DNA of 64,000 nt, taken from positions 1-64,000 of the forward strand of contig NZ_CANDNW010000004.1 in NCBI RefSeq assembly GCF_947387525.1, given 5' to 3'. Both the position numbers and the translations under genes were made by a program. Below the pieces are notes generated by a model. The model was not told the origin of the DNA and did no database searches. It saw only the letters and a list, made by a program, of their open reading frames with translations. Of this stretch, positions 46,670 through 57,435 are shown in pieces. This stretch comes from Limosilactobacillus viscerum. GTDB taxonomy: Bacteria; Bacillota; Bacilli; Lactobacillales; Lactobacillaceae. Positions within the stretch are counted from its first letter, which is position 1. Each line of letters opens with the position of its first letter.

Positions 46670-49033
46670 TTACCGCGTAACATTTTGCCGAATTTCGGAC
46701 TTCATGAAGAGGCGCGTTGTTTCATACTCAATGTCGGCAACCATTTGCTCAAACATGTGGTAACCAGCCGTCTGGTATTCAACCAGTGGGTTTAATTGCC
46801 CGTAACCACGCAGACCAACTGATTGACGGAACTGGTCCATCACGTCAATGTGGTCCGTCCAGTGTGAGTCAACTACCCGCAACAGGACAACCTTTTCAAA
46901 CTCAAGCATTTGTGACGGGTCGGATAAGATTTGCTTCTTTTCGTCGTAAACCTTTTCGGCAAAGCCCATCAGGAAATCAACGATCTGATCCTGACTCTTG
47001 CCATCAAGGTCGGCAACTGAAATTGTTCCCGGCTTAACTAGGACTTCTTCAGTAAAGTCAACGATTCCTTGCAAATCCCATTCCTTTTGGTCACCAAGCG
47101 TGTGCTGCTCAACTTCCCGTTGAATGGTCCGCTTGAAGATCGGCATCAGCACCCACTTAAGGGACTTGGTTTCGGTAATGATCTGCTGCCGTTCCTTATA
47201 GATGATTTCACGTTGTTCACGCATTACGTCATCATATTGCAAGACGTTCTTCCGGGAGTCGTAGTTGTTACCTTCAACCCGTTTTTGGGCTGATTCAACT
47301 TGACGCGTCAAGAACCGACTCTTGATAACGGCATCGTCACCTTGCACCTTCATCCGGTCCAAGAATGCCTTAATCCGTTCACCACCGAACCGCTTCATCA
47401 AGTCATCCTCAAGCGATAAGTAGAATTGTGATAAACCAGGGTCACCCTGACGACCGGAACGACCACGAAGCTGGTTATCAATCCGCCGTGATTCATGTCG
47501 TTCCGTACCAATCACTGCCAGGCCACCTAGTTCACGAACACCAGGGCCAAGCTTAATATCAGTACCACGACCAGCCATGTTGGTGGCAATCGTGACTGCA
47601 CCACGTTGTCCGGCATTCTTGATAATATCGGCTTCCTTAGCGTGGTTCTTCGCGTTCAAGACAACATGTGGAATGTGTTCTTGATCTAGCAAGTGGGACA
47701 GGTATTCAGATGTTTCAACCGCCACGGTACCAACTAGAATTGGTTGCCCCTTAGCATGCAGGCTCTTAATCCGCTTAACAACGGCCGCAAACTTGCTCTG
47801 CAATGTTGGGTACAAGAGGTCCGGCTCATCTTTCCGGGCAACTGGCCGGTTAGTCGGAATCGTGATTGTCTCCATGTTGTAAATTTCACGAAATTCTTCT
47901 TGTTCGGTCTTGGCCGTCCCGGTCATCCCAGACAGCTTGTTGTACATCCGGAACAAGTTCTGGTAGGTAATGTTGGCCATTGTCTTGTTTTCTTCCTGAA
48001 TCTTAACGCCTTCCTTGGCTTCAATTGCCTGGTGAAGACCATCAGAGAACCGCCGACCTTGCATAACACGACCAGTGAATGAGTCAACGATTAAAACTTC
48101 CCCATCTGAAACCACGTAGTCCTTATCAAGGTGCATGATGTAGTTAGCACGGAGAGCTTGGTCTAAGTGGTGCGTTAATGCCGTATTTTCTGGATCATAC
48201 AGGTTCTTAAGGTTGAAGTACTTTTCAGCCTTCTTAATTCCCTCATCAGTTAAGGAAACCGTCTTGGATTCAAGGTCGACCTTATAGTCAACTTCATTCT
48301 TCAGTTGCTTAACAAAACGGTCAGTCTGCTTGTAAAGCTTTGATGTTCCCGTCCCTGGTCCAGAAATAATCAGCGGCGTCCGGGCTTCATCAATCAGGAT
48401 CGAGTCAACTTCATCGACAATCGCATAATTTAACCCCCGCTGAACTTGGTCTTCCTTGTAGACCGCCATGTTATCCCGCAAGTAGTCAAACCCAATTTCA
48501 CTGTTTGTCGAATACATGATATCCGCCTGGTAAGCCTGCCGCTTTTCATCAGGACTCTTTTCAGAGTTGTTAACACCAACGCTGCAACCCAACCAGTTGT
48601 ACAATTGGCCCATTTCAGTGGCATCACGCTTAGAAAGGTATTCGTTAACCGTAATAACGTGAACACCCTTACCAGAAATAGCGTTCAAATAAACTGGCAT
48701 CGTGGCCGTTAAAGTCTTCCCTTCACCGGTCTTCATTTCCGCAATGTTACCTTCATGGAGAACAATTCCCCCCATGATCTGAACGTGGAACGGGTAAAGT
48801 CCTAAGACCCGCTTAGCACCTTCCCGGGCAACCGCAAATGCTTCGGGTAACATGTGATCAAGTGATTCACCCTTTTGGTAGCGTTGACGGAATTCATCCG
48901 TCTTGGCCTTCAACTGGTCATCACTTAATTCTTCCATTGGTTTAGCATAGGTTTCAACCTTATTAGCTATTTTATTAATCCGCCGTAACTCACGACGATC
49001 GCTTTCAATCCATTTTCTTAAAATGTTGGCCAT
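46670..49033 (-). CDS. secA: Protein translocase ATPase SecA
   Basis: Motor that pushes preproteins through SecYEG. 787 residues: Walker [12 protein letters not shown] near residue 100, [19 protein letters not shown], and the helicase C motif [22 protein letters not shown]. It stops at SEIRQNVTR with no C-terminal CxCxnCH zinc motif, as in other lactobacilli. ATG preceded by AGGAAGG. A 9-bp perfect hairpin is in its leader. Confidence 0.98.
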   Translation of the reverse strand: MANILRKWIESDRRELRRINKIANKVETYAKPMEELSDDQLKAKTDEFRQRYQKGESLDHMLPEAFAVAREGAKRVLGLYPFHVQIMGGIVLHEGNIAEMKTGEGKTLTATMPVYLNAISGKGVHVITVNEYLSKRDATEMGQLYNWLGCSVGVNNSEKSPDEKRQAYQADIMYSTNSEIGFDYLRDNMAVYKEDQVQRGLNYAIVDEVDSILIDEARTPLIISGPGTGTSKLYKQTDRFVKQLKNEVDYKVDLESKTVSLTDEGIKKAEKYFNLKNLYDPENTALTHHLDQALRANYIMHLDKDYVVSDGEVLIVDSFTGRVMQGRRFSDGLHQAIEAKEGVKIQEENKTMANITYQNLFRMYNKLSGMTGTAKTEQEEFREIYNMETITIPTNRPVARKDEPDLLYPTLQSKFAAVVKRIKSLHAKGQPILVGTVAVETSEYLSHLLDQEHIPHVVLNAKNHAKEADIIKNAGQRGAVTIATNMAGRGTDIKLGPGVRELGGLAVIGTERHESRRIDNQLRGRSGRQGDPGLSQFYLSLEDDLMKRFGGERIKAFLDRMKVQGDDAVIKSRFLTRQVESAQKRVEGNNYDSRKNVLQYDDVMREQREIIYKERQQIITETKSLKWVLMPIFKRTIQREVEQHTLGDQKEWDLQGIVDFTEEVLVKPGTISVADLDGKSQDQIVDFLMGFAEKVYDEKKQILSDPSQMLEFEKVVLLRVVDSHWTDHIDVMDQFRQSVGLRGYGQLNPLVEYQTAGYHMFEQMVADIEYETTRLFMKSEIRQNVTR

Positions 49034-49056
49034 AAAAGCGTCCTTCCTAATTTCTC

Positions 49057-49091
49057 GCTTGAGTAATAGTGATAAAAGGTGCTACTCAAGC
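49057..49091 (-). other. Leader hairpin upstream of secA
   Basis: Perfect 9-bp inverted repeat GCTTGAGTA (49057-49065) / TACTCAAGC (49083-49091), 24 bases before the secA start codon on the transcript. No T-run follows. Could affect mRNA stability or ribosome access. Confidence 0.55.
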
Positions 49092-49182
49092 CAATTATAT
49101 TTTATCTTAACTGCAATATTTTAACACGTTGACAGTCGATTGAAAACTATCTAGGCCTCCCCGCGCAGAATCCATAAAAAAA

Positions 49183-49206
49183 GAGCTGTGAACTTAATCA
49201 CAGCTC
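49183..49206 (-). terminator. hpf terminator
   Basis: GAGCTGTGA (49183-49191) / TCACAGCTC (49198-49206), 6-base loop; minus strand followed by TTTTTTTAT. Confidence 0.93.
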
Positions 49207-49216
49207 CTGACTGATT

Positions 49217-49756
49217 TTATTCCGCTTCAATTAAGCCATAACGGCCATCACGACGGCGGTAAACGATGCTGGTTCCATTAGTTTCTGCATCTTGGAAGAC
49301 AAAGAAATCATGGCCAAGCATATCCATTTGCAGTACCGCTTCTTCAGGGTCCATTGGCTTCAATGAAACTTGCTTAGTACGAACGATCTTTAAGTCGTCA
49401 TCACTAGTTTCATTGTCTGATGGAACAAATTCAAGGTTCTTAAAGCCCTTTTCACGAGACTTGCGGTTAACCTTAGTCTTGTACTTACGAATTTGCCGTT
49501 CCAGCTTGTCCGTAACTAAATCAACACTACCATACATATCATTTGAGGTTTCTTCTGCCCGCAAAGTGAGGTATGGGAGCGGGATAGTAACTTCAACTTT
49601 GTAGGTACGGTTTGGGTAAACCTTTAAGTTCACGTGGGCAGTTGCTTCGACGCTATCTTCGAAGAACTTTTGCAGCTTAGTAATCCGCTTCACCACGTAG
49701 TCCCGAATTGCATCTGTAACTTCAACATTTTCACCACGAATATTGAACTTTAACAT
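49217..49756 (-). CDS. hpf: Ribosome hibernation promoting factor (long form)
   Basis: Dimerises 70S ribosomes into inactive 100S particles under starvation. 179 residues: the N-terminal S30AE domain (1-100, MLKFNIRGENVEVTDAIRDYV..) and the C-terminal dimerisation domain (about 120-179, VRTKQVSLKPMDPEEAVLQM, HDFFVFQDAETN). This long form is usual in Firmicutes. Single gene with a strong promoter. Confidence 0.96.
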   Translation of the reverse strand: MLKFNIRGENVEVTDAIRDYVVKRITKLQKFFEDSVEATAHVNLKVYPNRTYKVEVTIPLPYLTLRAEETSNDMYGSVDLVTDKLERQIRKYKTKVNRKSREKGFKNLEFVPSDNETSDDDLKIVRTKQVSLKPMDPEEAVLQMDMLGHDFFVFQDAETNGTSIVYRRRDGRYGLIEAE

Positions 49757-49777
49757 TGTACTTCTCTCCTTTCAGTC

Positions 49778-49803
49778 CAAGCAATTGCTTGATCTGATAT
49801 CAG
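49778..49803. other. Two adjacent palindromes in the hpf leader
   Basis: CAAGCAATTGCTTG (49778-49791, 14-bp perfect palindrome) and CTGATATCAG (49794-49803, 10-bp) lie between the hpf promoter and start. They could be operators or RNA hairpins. Confidence 0.55.
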
Positions 49804-49832
49804 AAGGACCACTCTTCTCATATCCTACTTAT

Positions 49833-49861
49833 ATTATAGTTTACTTGTGAGCTTTTAACAA
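49833..49861 (-). promoter_or_regulatory. hpf promoter
   Basis: Minus strand TTGTTA (49856-49861), 17-bp spacer, TATAAT (49833-49838). Confidence 0.82.
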
Positions 49862-49888
49862 ATCTATTCGGCTATCCTTTAAAATAAA

Positions 49889-50566
49889 TTAACGAGCTAA
49901 AGAAATACTTATAACAGTGGCAGCACCAGCTTGATAAAGTAAGTCTGCCGCATGGTAAAGAGTTCGCCCAGTAGTATAAATATCATCAACGAGCAGGATC
50001 CTCTTTCCCCGAACTGCTGCCTCATTGGTCAGTATAAATGGCTGCTTGCTCGCTAACCGTTCTCGCCGGTTCTTCTTTGACTGGGCCATTTTCTCTTTAT
50101 CACGACATTTCAAAAGGCGATTTACCGGTAAATCACTAATTAACCCTTCTACCTGGTTAAAGCCACGGGTTCTCATCGTCTGTTCCGTCACCGGGATGGG
50201 CACCACCATATCCACTTGGGATTTACTAATGGCTGAAACAAATTCGGAAATAAAGATTTGCCGTAACCGATAATCGCCCGCGAATTTATAGCGTTGGATA
50301 AACTCTTTCATCGCGTCATCGTAGCGGTAAAGCGCGTGATGGGTTAACTGCCACGGGTAAGCATTACGCCACTTATTGCATTCCAAACAAAGTACGCTTT
50401 TTTCCTGGGGACGGCTGCAACCGGGACACGTTGTTTGCCCAGTAAGCGGGGTAAAACTTTGCTGACAATCGTCACAGATTAGCGGTTTGACAATCTTTGT
50501 TGGGAGTAACAGGTCACGGATTGTTAGCTCAAATCGTAACTGACGGTTACAAAGCAGACATTGCAT
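49889..50566 (-). CDS. comFC: Competence protein ComFC (phosphoribosyltransferase-like)
   Basis: Partner of ComFA in DNA uptake. 225 residues: N-terminal four-cysteine zinc region (CLLC, CDDC, CPGC, CLEC within about 1-65), and a type I PRTase fold with the motif ILLVDDIYTTGRT near 185. The transferase substrate is unknown. It overlaps the end of comFA by 20 bp. Confidence 0.93.
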   Translation of the reverse strand: MQCLLCNRQLRFELTIRDLLLPTKIVKPLICDDCQQSFTPLTGQTTCPGCSRPQEKSVLCLECNKWRNAYPWQLTHHALYRYDDAMKEFIQRYKFAGDYRLRQIFISEFVSAISKSQVDMVVPIPVTEQTMRTRGFNQVEGLISDLPVNRLLKCRDKEKMAQSKKNRRERLASKQPFILTNEAAVRGKRILLVDDIYTTGRTLYHAADLLYQAGAATVISISLAR

Positions 50567-51881
50567 TCTGACACTGCCTCCCCTTGTTATTCATGTACCG
50601 AACTTGGTTTACCGCCGCATTAACTACTCTTGAGTGACCAGCTACCCAAAAACCGACATGCCCAACCGGACGGCTAAGTGAGCGTCCAGCACGGCCAGCA
50701 ATTTGAACAAGAGCAGCAGTTGAAAAGACACCATCATCGGCCCCGAGAACAAATACATCTATTTCCGGAAAGGTAACTCCCCGTTCCAATATCGAGGTGG
50801 TGATTAAGAACTGATAATCATTATCCCGCATTGCTTGTACTTTCGCTAACCGCTCTTCATCACTAGCATGAACGGTCGTGAACTTTGCCTCACAAAAGTA
50901 ATGGTGGCACGCTCGCGCCACTACTGGGAGGTCTGCAACATGTGGCACAAACAACAAGAAGCGGTGGTTAGCAGCAAGCGTTTGCCGCATCATCCGCACC
51001 AGACTCGGCGGGAGAAGTACTTTTCCTAACTTTTTTCGCCATTTTCTTGCTAGGTGTAGCTTAATTCCCGGCAGGAGGTGCCCATGATAGCGGAGTGGCA
51101 AATAGGTCACCATCAGTCGCTGCTGCCGCATCTCTTTAAGCAGGTACTTGCCAGGGGTTGCAGTCAAGAAAAGCTGTCCGCCATCCCCTTTTGTTGCTTG
51201 TTGTGCTGCGTAAAAAAGTGCGGAGTTAGCAGCAAAAGGGAAAGCATCAACCTCATCGATTACTAGGTTGTCAAAGGCATGGTAGAAGCGCAGCAACTGG
51301 TGAGTCGTACAAATCGTCAATTGCGCATAATGGTAAGGCAGCTCCTGTCGCCCGTGGAGCAATACAATGTCTGTATTCGCAAATGCAGCTTTAAAGCGGG
51401 GGTACAGCTCTAAGCAGACATCAACCCGGGGTGAAGCAATTGCTACCCGTTCGCCCCGTTTAAGACAGGCTGCAATCCCGCTAAACATCATCTCAGTCTT
51501 CCCTGCACCGGTTACTGCCCAGAGCAGTTGCCGTCGATGGTTAAGCATTCCTTCCTTTACCTGCTTAGCCGCGGAAGCCTGAAGCGGCGATAATTTCCCC
51601 GACCAGGTCAAAAGTGGCGAAGTTACTTCAAATTGATTTGGTTCTGGAACATGATAAAATTTGCATAGAGTCGATACCCGGCCCAGGTTAATACAACGGG
51701 GGCAATAAAACTCGCCATTCGGGAGGGCCGCACTTTCCTTTGGGGTGACCTGACCACAACGCAGGCAATAAATTTCACTTGTTTGCTGTTTAATTGTCGC
51801 CAGTACCTGTACCCCGGCTGGCGCTACTTGATCCCGCCTGACAAGTACCCGGCGGCCATAATATTCCGAAATCATAATCAT
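50547..51881 (-). CDS. comFA: Competence helicase ComFA
   Basis: DEAD-box-type ATPase that helps drive single-stranded DNA into the cell. 444 residues: N-terminal zinc module CLRCGQ...CPRC, Walker A WAVTGAGKTEM, Walker B VIDEVDAFPF, and the C-terminal helicase motif LERGVTFPEIDVFVLGAD and QIAGRAGRS. First gene of comFA-comFC; its intactness hints at natural competence, although other com genes are not in view. AGAGG precedes the ATG. Confidence 0.93.
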   Translation of the reverse strand: MIMISEYYGRRVLVRRDQVAPAGVQVLATIKQQTSEIYCLRCGQVTPKESAALPNGEFYCPRCINLGRVSTLCKFYHVPEPNQFEVTSPLLTWSGKLSPLQASAAKQVKEGMLNHRRQLLWAVTGAGKTEMMFSGIAACLKRGERVAIASPRVDVCLELYPRFKAAFANTDIVLLHGRQELPYHYAQLTICTTHQLLRFYHAFDNLVIDEVDAFPFAANSALFYAAQQATKGDGGQLFLTATPGKYLLKEMRQQRLMVTYLPLRYHGHLLPGIKLHLARKWRKKLGKVLLPPSLVRMMRQTLAANHRFLLFVPHVADLPVVARACHHYFCEAKFTTVHASDEERLAKVQAMRDNDYQFLITTSILERGVTFPEIDVFVLGADDGVFSTAALVQIAGRAGRSLSRPVGHVGFWVAGHSRVVNAAVNQVRYMNNKGRQCQNAMSAL

Positions 51882-51940
51882 TTCACCTCTACCTAATAAC
51901 TACGTAAAGTAAAAGTAAATTGACGAAAGAAGAATTTAAA

Positions 51941-52585
51941 ATGAACCAACCTTTTTTAATGATCGCTAAGCCAACCCAGTTTGAACTTGTAATAAAGAAG
52001 TCGCGCTTTATTTGCTCACTCCACCGGGCAACAAGTGAGGATGAAGCACAGGCGTTTATCAAGCAGGTTCAAGATAGTAACCGTAAGGCAAACCACAACT
52101 GCTTTGCCTACATGGTCGGTGATAATGACCAAGTGCAGCGTGAAAGTGACAATGGTGAGCCAAGTGGAACCGCTGGTGTGCCCATCTTAGAGTCGCTTCA
52201 ACTCGCTAAATTGCATAATGTGGTTGCCGTCGTAACCCGTTACTTTGGTGGAATCAAACTTGGTGCTGGAGGGTTAATCCGGGCATACAGCAATGTCACC
52301 ACTGAAGCAATTCACCATGCTGGAATTATCCAACGCCTCCAGCAACTAAAGCTAGAAGTAACTGTCTCCTACCGTCAACACGACGCCTTTCTTTACTACC
52401 TGAAAGAACAACAACTGGCACTTGACGGTGAACAGTACGGGGTTAATGTAGTAACTACGGTCTTCGTAAATGAAGAAGATGCCGATAAGGAAATTAATGC
52501 AATGACAACTCGTTTCAACGGTCAATTAACAATTAAGAAGGCCGGAACCCATTTCCATGAAATACCATTTACGACAAATAATTAG
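51941..52585 (+). CDS. YigZ/YvyE (IMPACT, UPF0029) family protein
   Basis: 214 residues. The family's conserved block RESDNGEPSGTAGVPILESL...VVAVVTRYFGGIKLGAGGLIRAYS is complete, then a C-terminal DUF1949 ferredoxin-like domain. Proposed roles involve translation; not settled. It is divergent from comFA, as yvyE is near comF in Bacillus. I use the ATG at 51941 although its ribosome site (AAGAAG) is weak; a TTG at 51920 is possible. Confidence 0.88.
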   Translation: MNQPFLMIAKPTQFELVIKKSRFICSLHRATSEDEAQAFIKQVQDSNRKANHNCFAYMVGDNDQVQRESDNGEPSGTAGVPILESLQLAKLHNVVAVVTRYFGGIKLGAGGLIRAYSNVTTEAIHHAGIIQRLQQLKLEVTVSYRQHDAFLYYLKEQQLALDGEQYGVNVVTTVFVNEEDADKEINAMTTRFNGQLTIKKAGTHFHEIPFTTNN

Positions 52586-52600
52586 GGTGCACTAATAACA

Positions 52601-52646
52601 AATAGCCCGCTAGCATTCGTTATCTGACGAACACTAGCGGGCTATT
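52601..52646. terminator. Bidirectional terminator after yigZ
   Basis: AATAGCCCGCTAG (52601-52613) / CTAGCGGGCTATT (52634-52646) with inner ATTCGT/ACGAA pairing. Serves the convergent small membrane gene too. Confidence 0.92.
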
Positions 52647-52651
52647 TTAAT

Positions 52652-52912
52652 TTAGGCAAGAGCTGCCTCAACGATATCCAAAATAATAATTAATGCCAGC
52701 AGGCAACCTAAAAAATATGCGAGGTGGCGAGAATGTTTGTCGCCATTCTTTATCTTTGACCAGGAAAAGCCACAATAAGATCCTAGCAACAAGACGCAAC
52801 CAATAATCCCGTATATTCCAGAATGGAAGCCACGATTATCAATTGAATATCCCGCAACGAAAAATAGGCCAAGGGCAAATGCCAGTCCCAGGAAAAATTG
52901 TTTTTTCTTCAC
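52652..52912 (-). CDS. Small membrane protein, unknown
   Basis: 86 residues with about three transmembrane helices (6-23, 32-49, 64-84) and a basic loop (WSKIKNGDKHSRH). It lies 12 bp after the KimA-like gene, so it is co-transcribed and might be an accessory subunit; inference only. I do not recognise a family. Confidence 0.65.
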   Translation of the reverse strand: MKKKQFFLGLAFALGLFFVAGYSIDNRGFHSGIYGIIGCVLLLGSYCGFSWSKIKNGDKHSRHLAYFLGCLLALIIILDIVEAALA

Positions 52913-52924
52913 GATGTAAACACC

Positions 52925-54763
52925 TTACTCATGTAAGTGGTAGTTGTAACTTGCAACAATAATATTTTCCCGGGAGTTTAATACTGCCCGCAGACGAACA
53001 CTGGTCTGGTTATGGAGTGCCAGTTGCCACGGGTGCTTTGGAATGAACTGCGGTACCAGAACTGTTGTTGAGTAGTTCCGTGCCTCCGCCCGTTTAGCAA
53101 TCACATCAACGAACCGCAACGTTGGTTTGGCAATCGACCGGTATGATGAGTGAATATCAACAAATCGTACATCAGGATATTCCGCCTTAAATTCATTTGC
53201 CGTCTTATGTTCCTTGCCAGGATTTTCATCGAAGGAAACGTGCATCGCAATTACGTAATCACCAATTGACCGTGCATAGTTAATTGCTCCCCGGGTTACC
53301 CGTGTTACGTTACCAACCAGGACAATCACCGTTGCCCCATCATAGTCGTGCAGTTGAACCTTCGTCTTTTCAGCCACCCGTAACTGCGCAGCAACCTTAA
53401 TGTAGTGGGTATGAATTTTATGGAACATGTACAGCAAGAGCGGCATGATGATCAAGTATGGCCAAACATTGCCAAAGTGCTGCCAGAATAAGAAGACAAC
53501 CAGTGATAGTGAAATTACCGCACCAACTAAGTTAATGAAGGCTTTACCAATCCACAGTCCCTCCTTTTTCCGGAACCAGTGGATGATCATCCCTGATTGG
53601 GAAAGCGTAAATGGGACGAAAACCCCGACAGCATAAAGTGGAATCAGGTTATTAGTTTGCCCATGGAAAATCAAGATTAGGATAATCGCACCAATTGCGA
53701 GTGAAATAATCCCATTTGAATATCCCAGCCGGTCACCACGGTCCATGAAGGCATGTGGCATGTACTTATCCTTTGCCATGTTAAAGGCAAGAATTGGGAA
53801 AGCCGAGAAACCGGTATTAGCAGCAACCGCCAGGATCATCGCCGTCGACAGTTGTAACAGGTAAAAGCCGAGACCATGTCCGCCAAAAATCTTAAGAGCG
53901 ATTTGCGAAAGAATCGTTGTCCGCCCGTTTGGCACAACGCCGATAAAGAAGCTAAAGAAGATAATTGCGATGAAGAAGAATGCAAGGATGGCACTCATAA
54001 TTGCCAGTGTAGTTGCCGCATTTTTCTCCTTTGGCTTGTTAAAGTTTGGAACGGCATTACTTACCGCTTCAACACCAGTCAGCGAGGAAGAACCAGCCGA
54101 GAAAGCCCGGATAAAGAGGACGTAGGACATTCCAGCAACTGGTGTCCCATAGTCTGCCGGAGCCTGGTAATGGATATTCCCCGTTATGATGTTATATATT
54201 CCCCAAATAATCATGATAAAAATCATCACTACGAAGAAATAGACTGGGACTGTTAAGAAATTAGCACTCTCACTCATTCCCCGCAGGTTCATAAACATAA
54301 TTAAAAGGACAATAATGATTGCAATGGGGATTGAGAACCTGTACAGCGCTGGAACAGCCGAAGTAATCGCCTCAACACCAGAAGTGGTTGAAACCGCCAC
54401 GGTTAACATGTAGTCAACAAGCAGCGAACCACCGGCAAAAAGGCCACCATTACTCCCCCAGTTCTGGGTAGCAACAACGTAGGCACCACCACCGCTTGGG
54501 TAGGCACGAATAATTTGTTGGTAGGATAAGGTAATTGCCAACAGTAAAATTAAAACGATTGCCGCAATTGGAATTGAATACCAAAGGGCCGCTGCCGATA
54601 AGGTGACCAAGACAGTGGTAATCTGTTCAGGGCCATATGCAACTGATGAAATTGCGTCTGAAGAGAGCATTGCCAACGCCTTAAACTTGGTTAAGTGTGA
54701 CTGCCCTTCATCCAGGGTCTTTAATGGCTTACCGATCAGCACCCGTTTAAGATAACGCCACAT
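52925..54763 (-). CDS. kimA: KimA-like potassium transporter (APC superfamily)
   Basis: High-affinity K+/H+ symporter by family. 612 residues, about 12 transmembrane segments and a C-terminal cytoplasmic domain (about 460-612, DGATVIVLVGNVTRVTRGAINYARSIGD). The N-terminal block LIGKPLK...LTKFKALAMLSSDAISSVAYGPEQI and YPSGGGAYVVATQNWG closely follow Bacillus KimA (YdaO). In Bacillus c-di-AMP inhibits the protein and its mRNA has a c-di-AMP riboswitch; I see no such riboswitch here. Promoter at 54824-54852. Confidence 0.88.
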   Translation of the reverse strand: MWRYLKRVLIGKPLKTLDEGQSHLTKFKALAMLSSDAISSVAYGPEQITTVLVTLSAAALWYSIPIAAIVLILLLAITLSYQQIIRAYPSGGGAYVVATQNWGSNGGLFAGGSLLVDYMLTVAVSTTSGVEAITSAVPALYRFSIPIAIIIVLLIMFMNLRGMSESANFLTVPVYFFVVMIFIMIIWGIYNIITGNIHYQAPADYGTPVAGMSYVLFIRAFSAGSSSLTGVEAVSNAVPNFNKPKEKNAATTLAIMSAILAFFFIAIIFFSFFIGVVPNGRTTILSQIALKIFGGHGLGFYLLQLSTAMILAVAANTGFSAFPILAFNMAKDKYMPHAFMDRGDRLGYSNGIISLAIGAIILILIFHGQTNNLIPLYAVGVFVPFTLSQSGMIIHWFRKKEGLWIGKAFINLVGAVISLSLVVFLFWQHFGNVWPYLIIMPLLLYMFHKIHTHYIKVAAQLRVAEKTKVQLHDYDGATVIVLVGNVTRVTRGAINYARSIGDYVIAMHVSFDENPGKEHKTANEFKAEYPDVRFVDIHSSYRSIAKPTLRFVDVIAKRAEARNYSTTVLVPQFIPKHPWQLALHNQTSVRLRAVLNSRENIIVASYNYHLHE

Positions 54764-54823
54764 AGCTATCCTCCTACTTAAATAAAATTGATTCTTTTTT
54801 ATTTTTTGTTCTATGACTGGACA

Positions 54824-54852
54824 ATGTTACAACTTATTATCCTACTTTTCAA
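54824..54852 (-). promoter_or_regulatory. kimA promoter
   Basis: Minus strand TTGAAA (54847-54852), 17-bp spacer, TAACAT (54824-54829), about 60 bases before the ATG. Confidence 0.7.
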
Positions 54853-54875
54853 TTAGCATGGCGAAATAAAATTTG

Positions 54876-55064
54876 CTAAAAGCAGTAAAATATTTTATTT
54901 CCCGGGAAATTTAATAATAAAGTTAGGCTATTACCTTCGGGGTAACTAACAAAACCGGTGGAAAGACTTTTTAAATCCCAGCTAAGTCACCAGGGACCAC
55001 CATTATTACTAACCAGCTTAAAGGAACCAACTTTTTCAATACCATCTAAAGGTAAAACATCACG
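54876..55064 (-). pseudogene. Possible gene remnant upstream of kimA
   Basis: One minus-strand frame reads about 62 codons with a protein-like composition (RDVLPLDGIEKVGSFKLVSN..., then TGFVSYPEGNSLTLLLNF) and a single TGA at 54987-54989, ending in TAG at 54876-54878. There is no clear start or ribosome site. It may be chance. A short hairpin TTACC/GGTAA lies within. The rest of 54764-55166 holds the kimA promoter and the groEL terminator. Confidence 0.25.
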
Positions 55065-55073
55065 GTATATAAA

Positions 55074-55113
55074 GAGGGCCCAAGATCCAGCAATTTACTG
55101 GACCCGGGCCCTC
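55074..55113 (-). terminator. groEL terminator
   Basis: GAGGGCCC (55074-55081) / GGGCCCTC (55106-55113) with inner TCCAG/CTGGA pairing; minus strand followed by TTTATATA. Arm sequence recalls the family A/B hairpins. Confidence 0.75.
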
Positions 55114-55166
55114 CAGAGGCAGTTGTAACAACCCCTGTTAATTATTTTTATCGTTAAAAGCCTAAA

Positions 55167-56801
<1,635 letters not shown>

Positions 56802-56847
56802 TCAAAAATTTTAGTTTAATTTCGTCTTTACTTACGTAATTAATAAA

Positions 56848-57132
56848 TTAGTCGATTACAGCAACTAAGTCCTTTTCGTGAACAACTAAGTACTTTTCGC
56901 CGTTGTATTCAACTTCATTGCCGGCGTACTTGTCAAAGAGTACCCGGTCGCCTTCCTTAACAGCTGGAGTAAGCTTTTGACCGTTATCAAGGGTCCGACC
57001 CTCACCGACGGCAATAACTTTACCAGTAGTTGGCTTTTCCTTTACGTTGGAAGCAAGGACAATTCCGCCAACTGTCTTTTCTTCTTCAGTTTCAGCTTTA
57101 AGAACAACGCGGTCTCCTAATGGTTTTAACAC
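56848..57132 (-). CDS. groES: Co-chaperonin GroES
   Basis: Lid of the GroEL chamber. 94 residues, [35 protein letters not shown] with the mobile loop, then [26 protein letters not shown]. First gene of groES-groEL; its leader carries CIRCE. Confidence 0.98.
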   Translation of the reverse strand: MLKPLGDRVVLKAETEEEKTVGGIVLASNVKEKPTTGKVIAVGEGRTLDNGQKLTPAVKEGDRVLFDKYAGNEVEYNGEKYLVVHEKDLVAVID

Positions 57133-57169
57133 GTTAATCCCTCCATCTTGTTAATCTTAATTTTTAGTT

Positions 57170-57196
57170 TTAGCACTCACACGTCTTAAGTGCTAA
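57170..57196 (-). promoter_or_regulatory. CIRCE element (HrcA operator)
   Basis: TTAGCACTC (57170-57178), 9-base spacer, AAGTGCTAA (57188-57196): one mismatch from the CIRCE consensus. It sits just downstream of the groES -10 box. Confidence 0.95.
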
Positions 57197-57207
57197 CCAC
57201 AGTTACT

Positions 57208-57260
57208 ACTATACCATCTTCACCTTAAAAAGCAATATAAAAGTTTGACTAATTTTGACT
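57208..57260 (-). promoter_or_regulatory. groES promoter with upstream CtsR-like box
   Basis: Minus strand -35 TTGCTT (57230-57235), 16-bp spacer, -10 TATAGT (57208-57213). TTTGACT-AAT-TTTGACT (57244-57260) matches the CtsR heptads RGTCAAA on the minus strand, with one off-consensus spacer base. Unlike at clpP the box lies upstream of the -35. Confidence 0.75.
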
Positions 57261-57341
57261 TTTATTTTGTCACCACTTTTAAACCACTAAGTAATCGACG
57301 ACGCCACAACTGGATAATACGTAATTACCGTAAAAAGATAA

Positions 57342-57413
57342 AGGCTGGAAGAAAATACCAAGCATGGCTTTCTTCCAGTCTCTTGTTCTTCAAATATTAA
57401 ACAGTAATCGCAG
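57342..57413. repeat. rex terminator and partial family A tag
   Basis: Hairpin AGGCTGGAAGAAA (57342-57354) / TTTCTTCCAGTCT (57369-57381), then CTTGTTCTTCAAATATTAAACAG (in two parts, 57382-57404), which resembles the copy 2 tag at 7133-7152. On the minus strand it follows the rex stop. Confidence 0.6.
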
Positions 57414-57435
57414 AAAACTTCTTTAATTATCTCTA

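Noticed and set aside
54764-55070. c-di-AMP (ydaO) riboswitch before the kimA-like gene
   Set aside because: Conserved core segments could not be found and the promoter leaves a leader of only about 50-60 nt.
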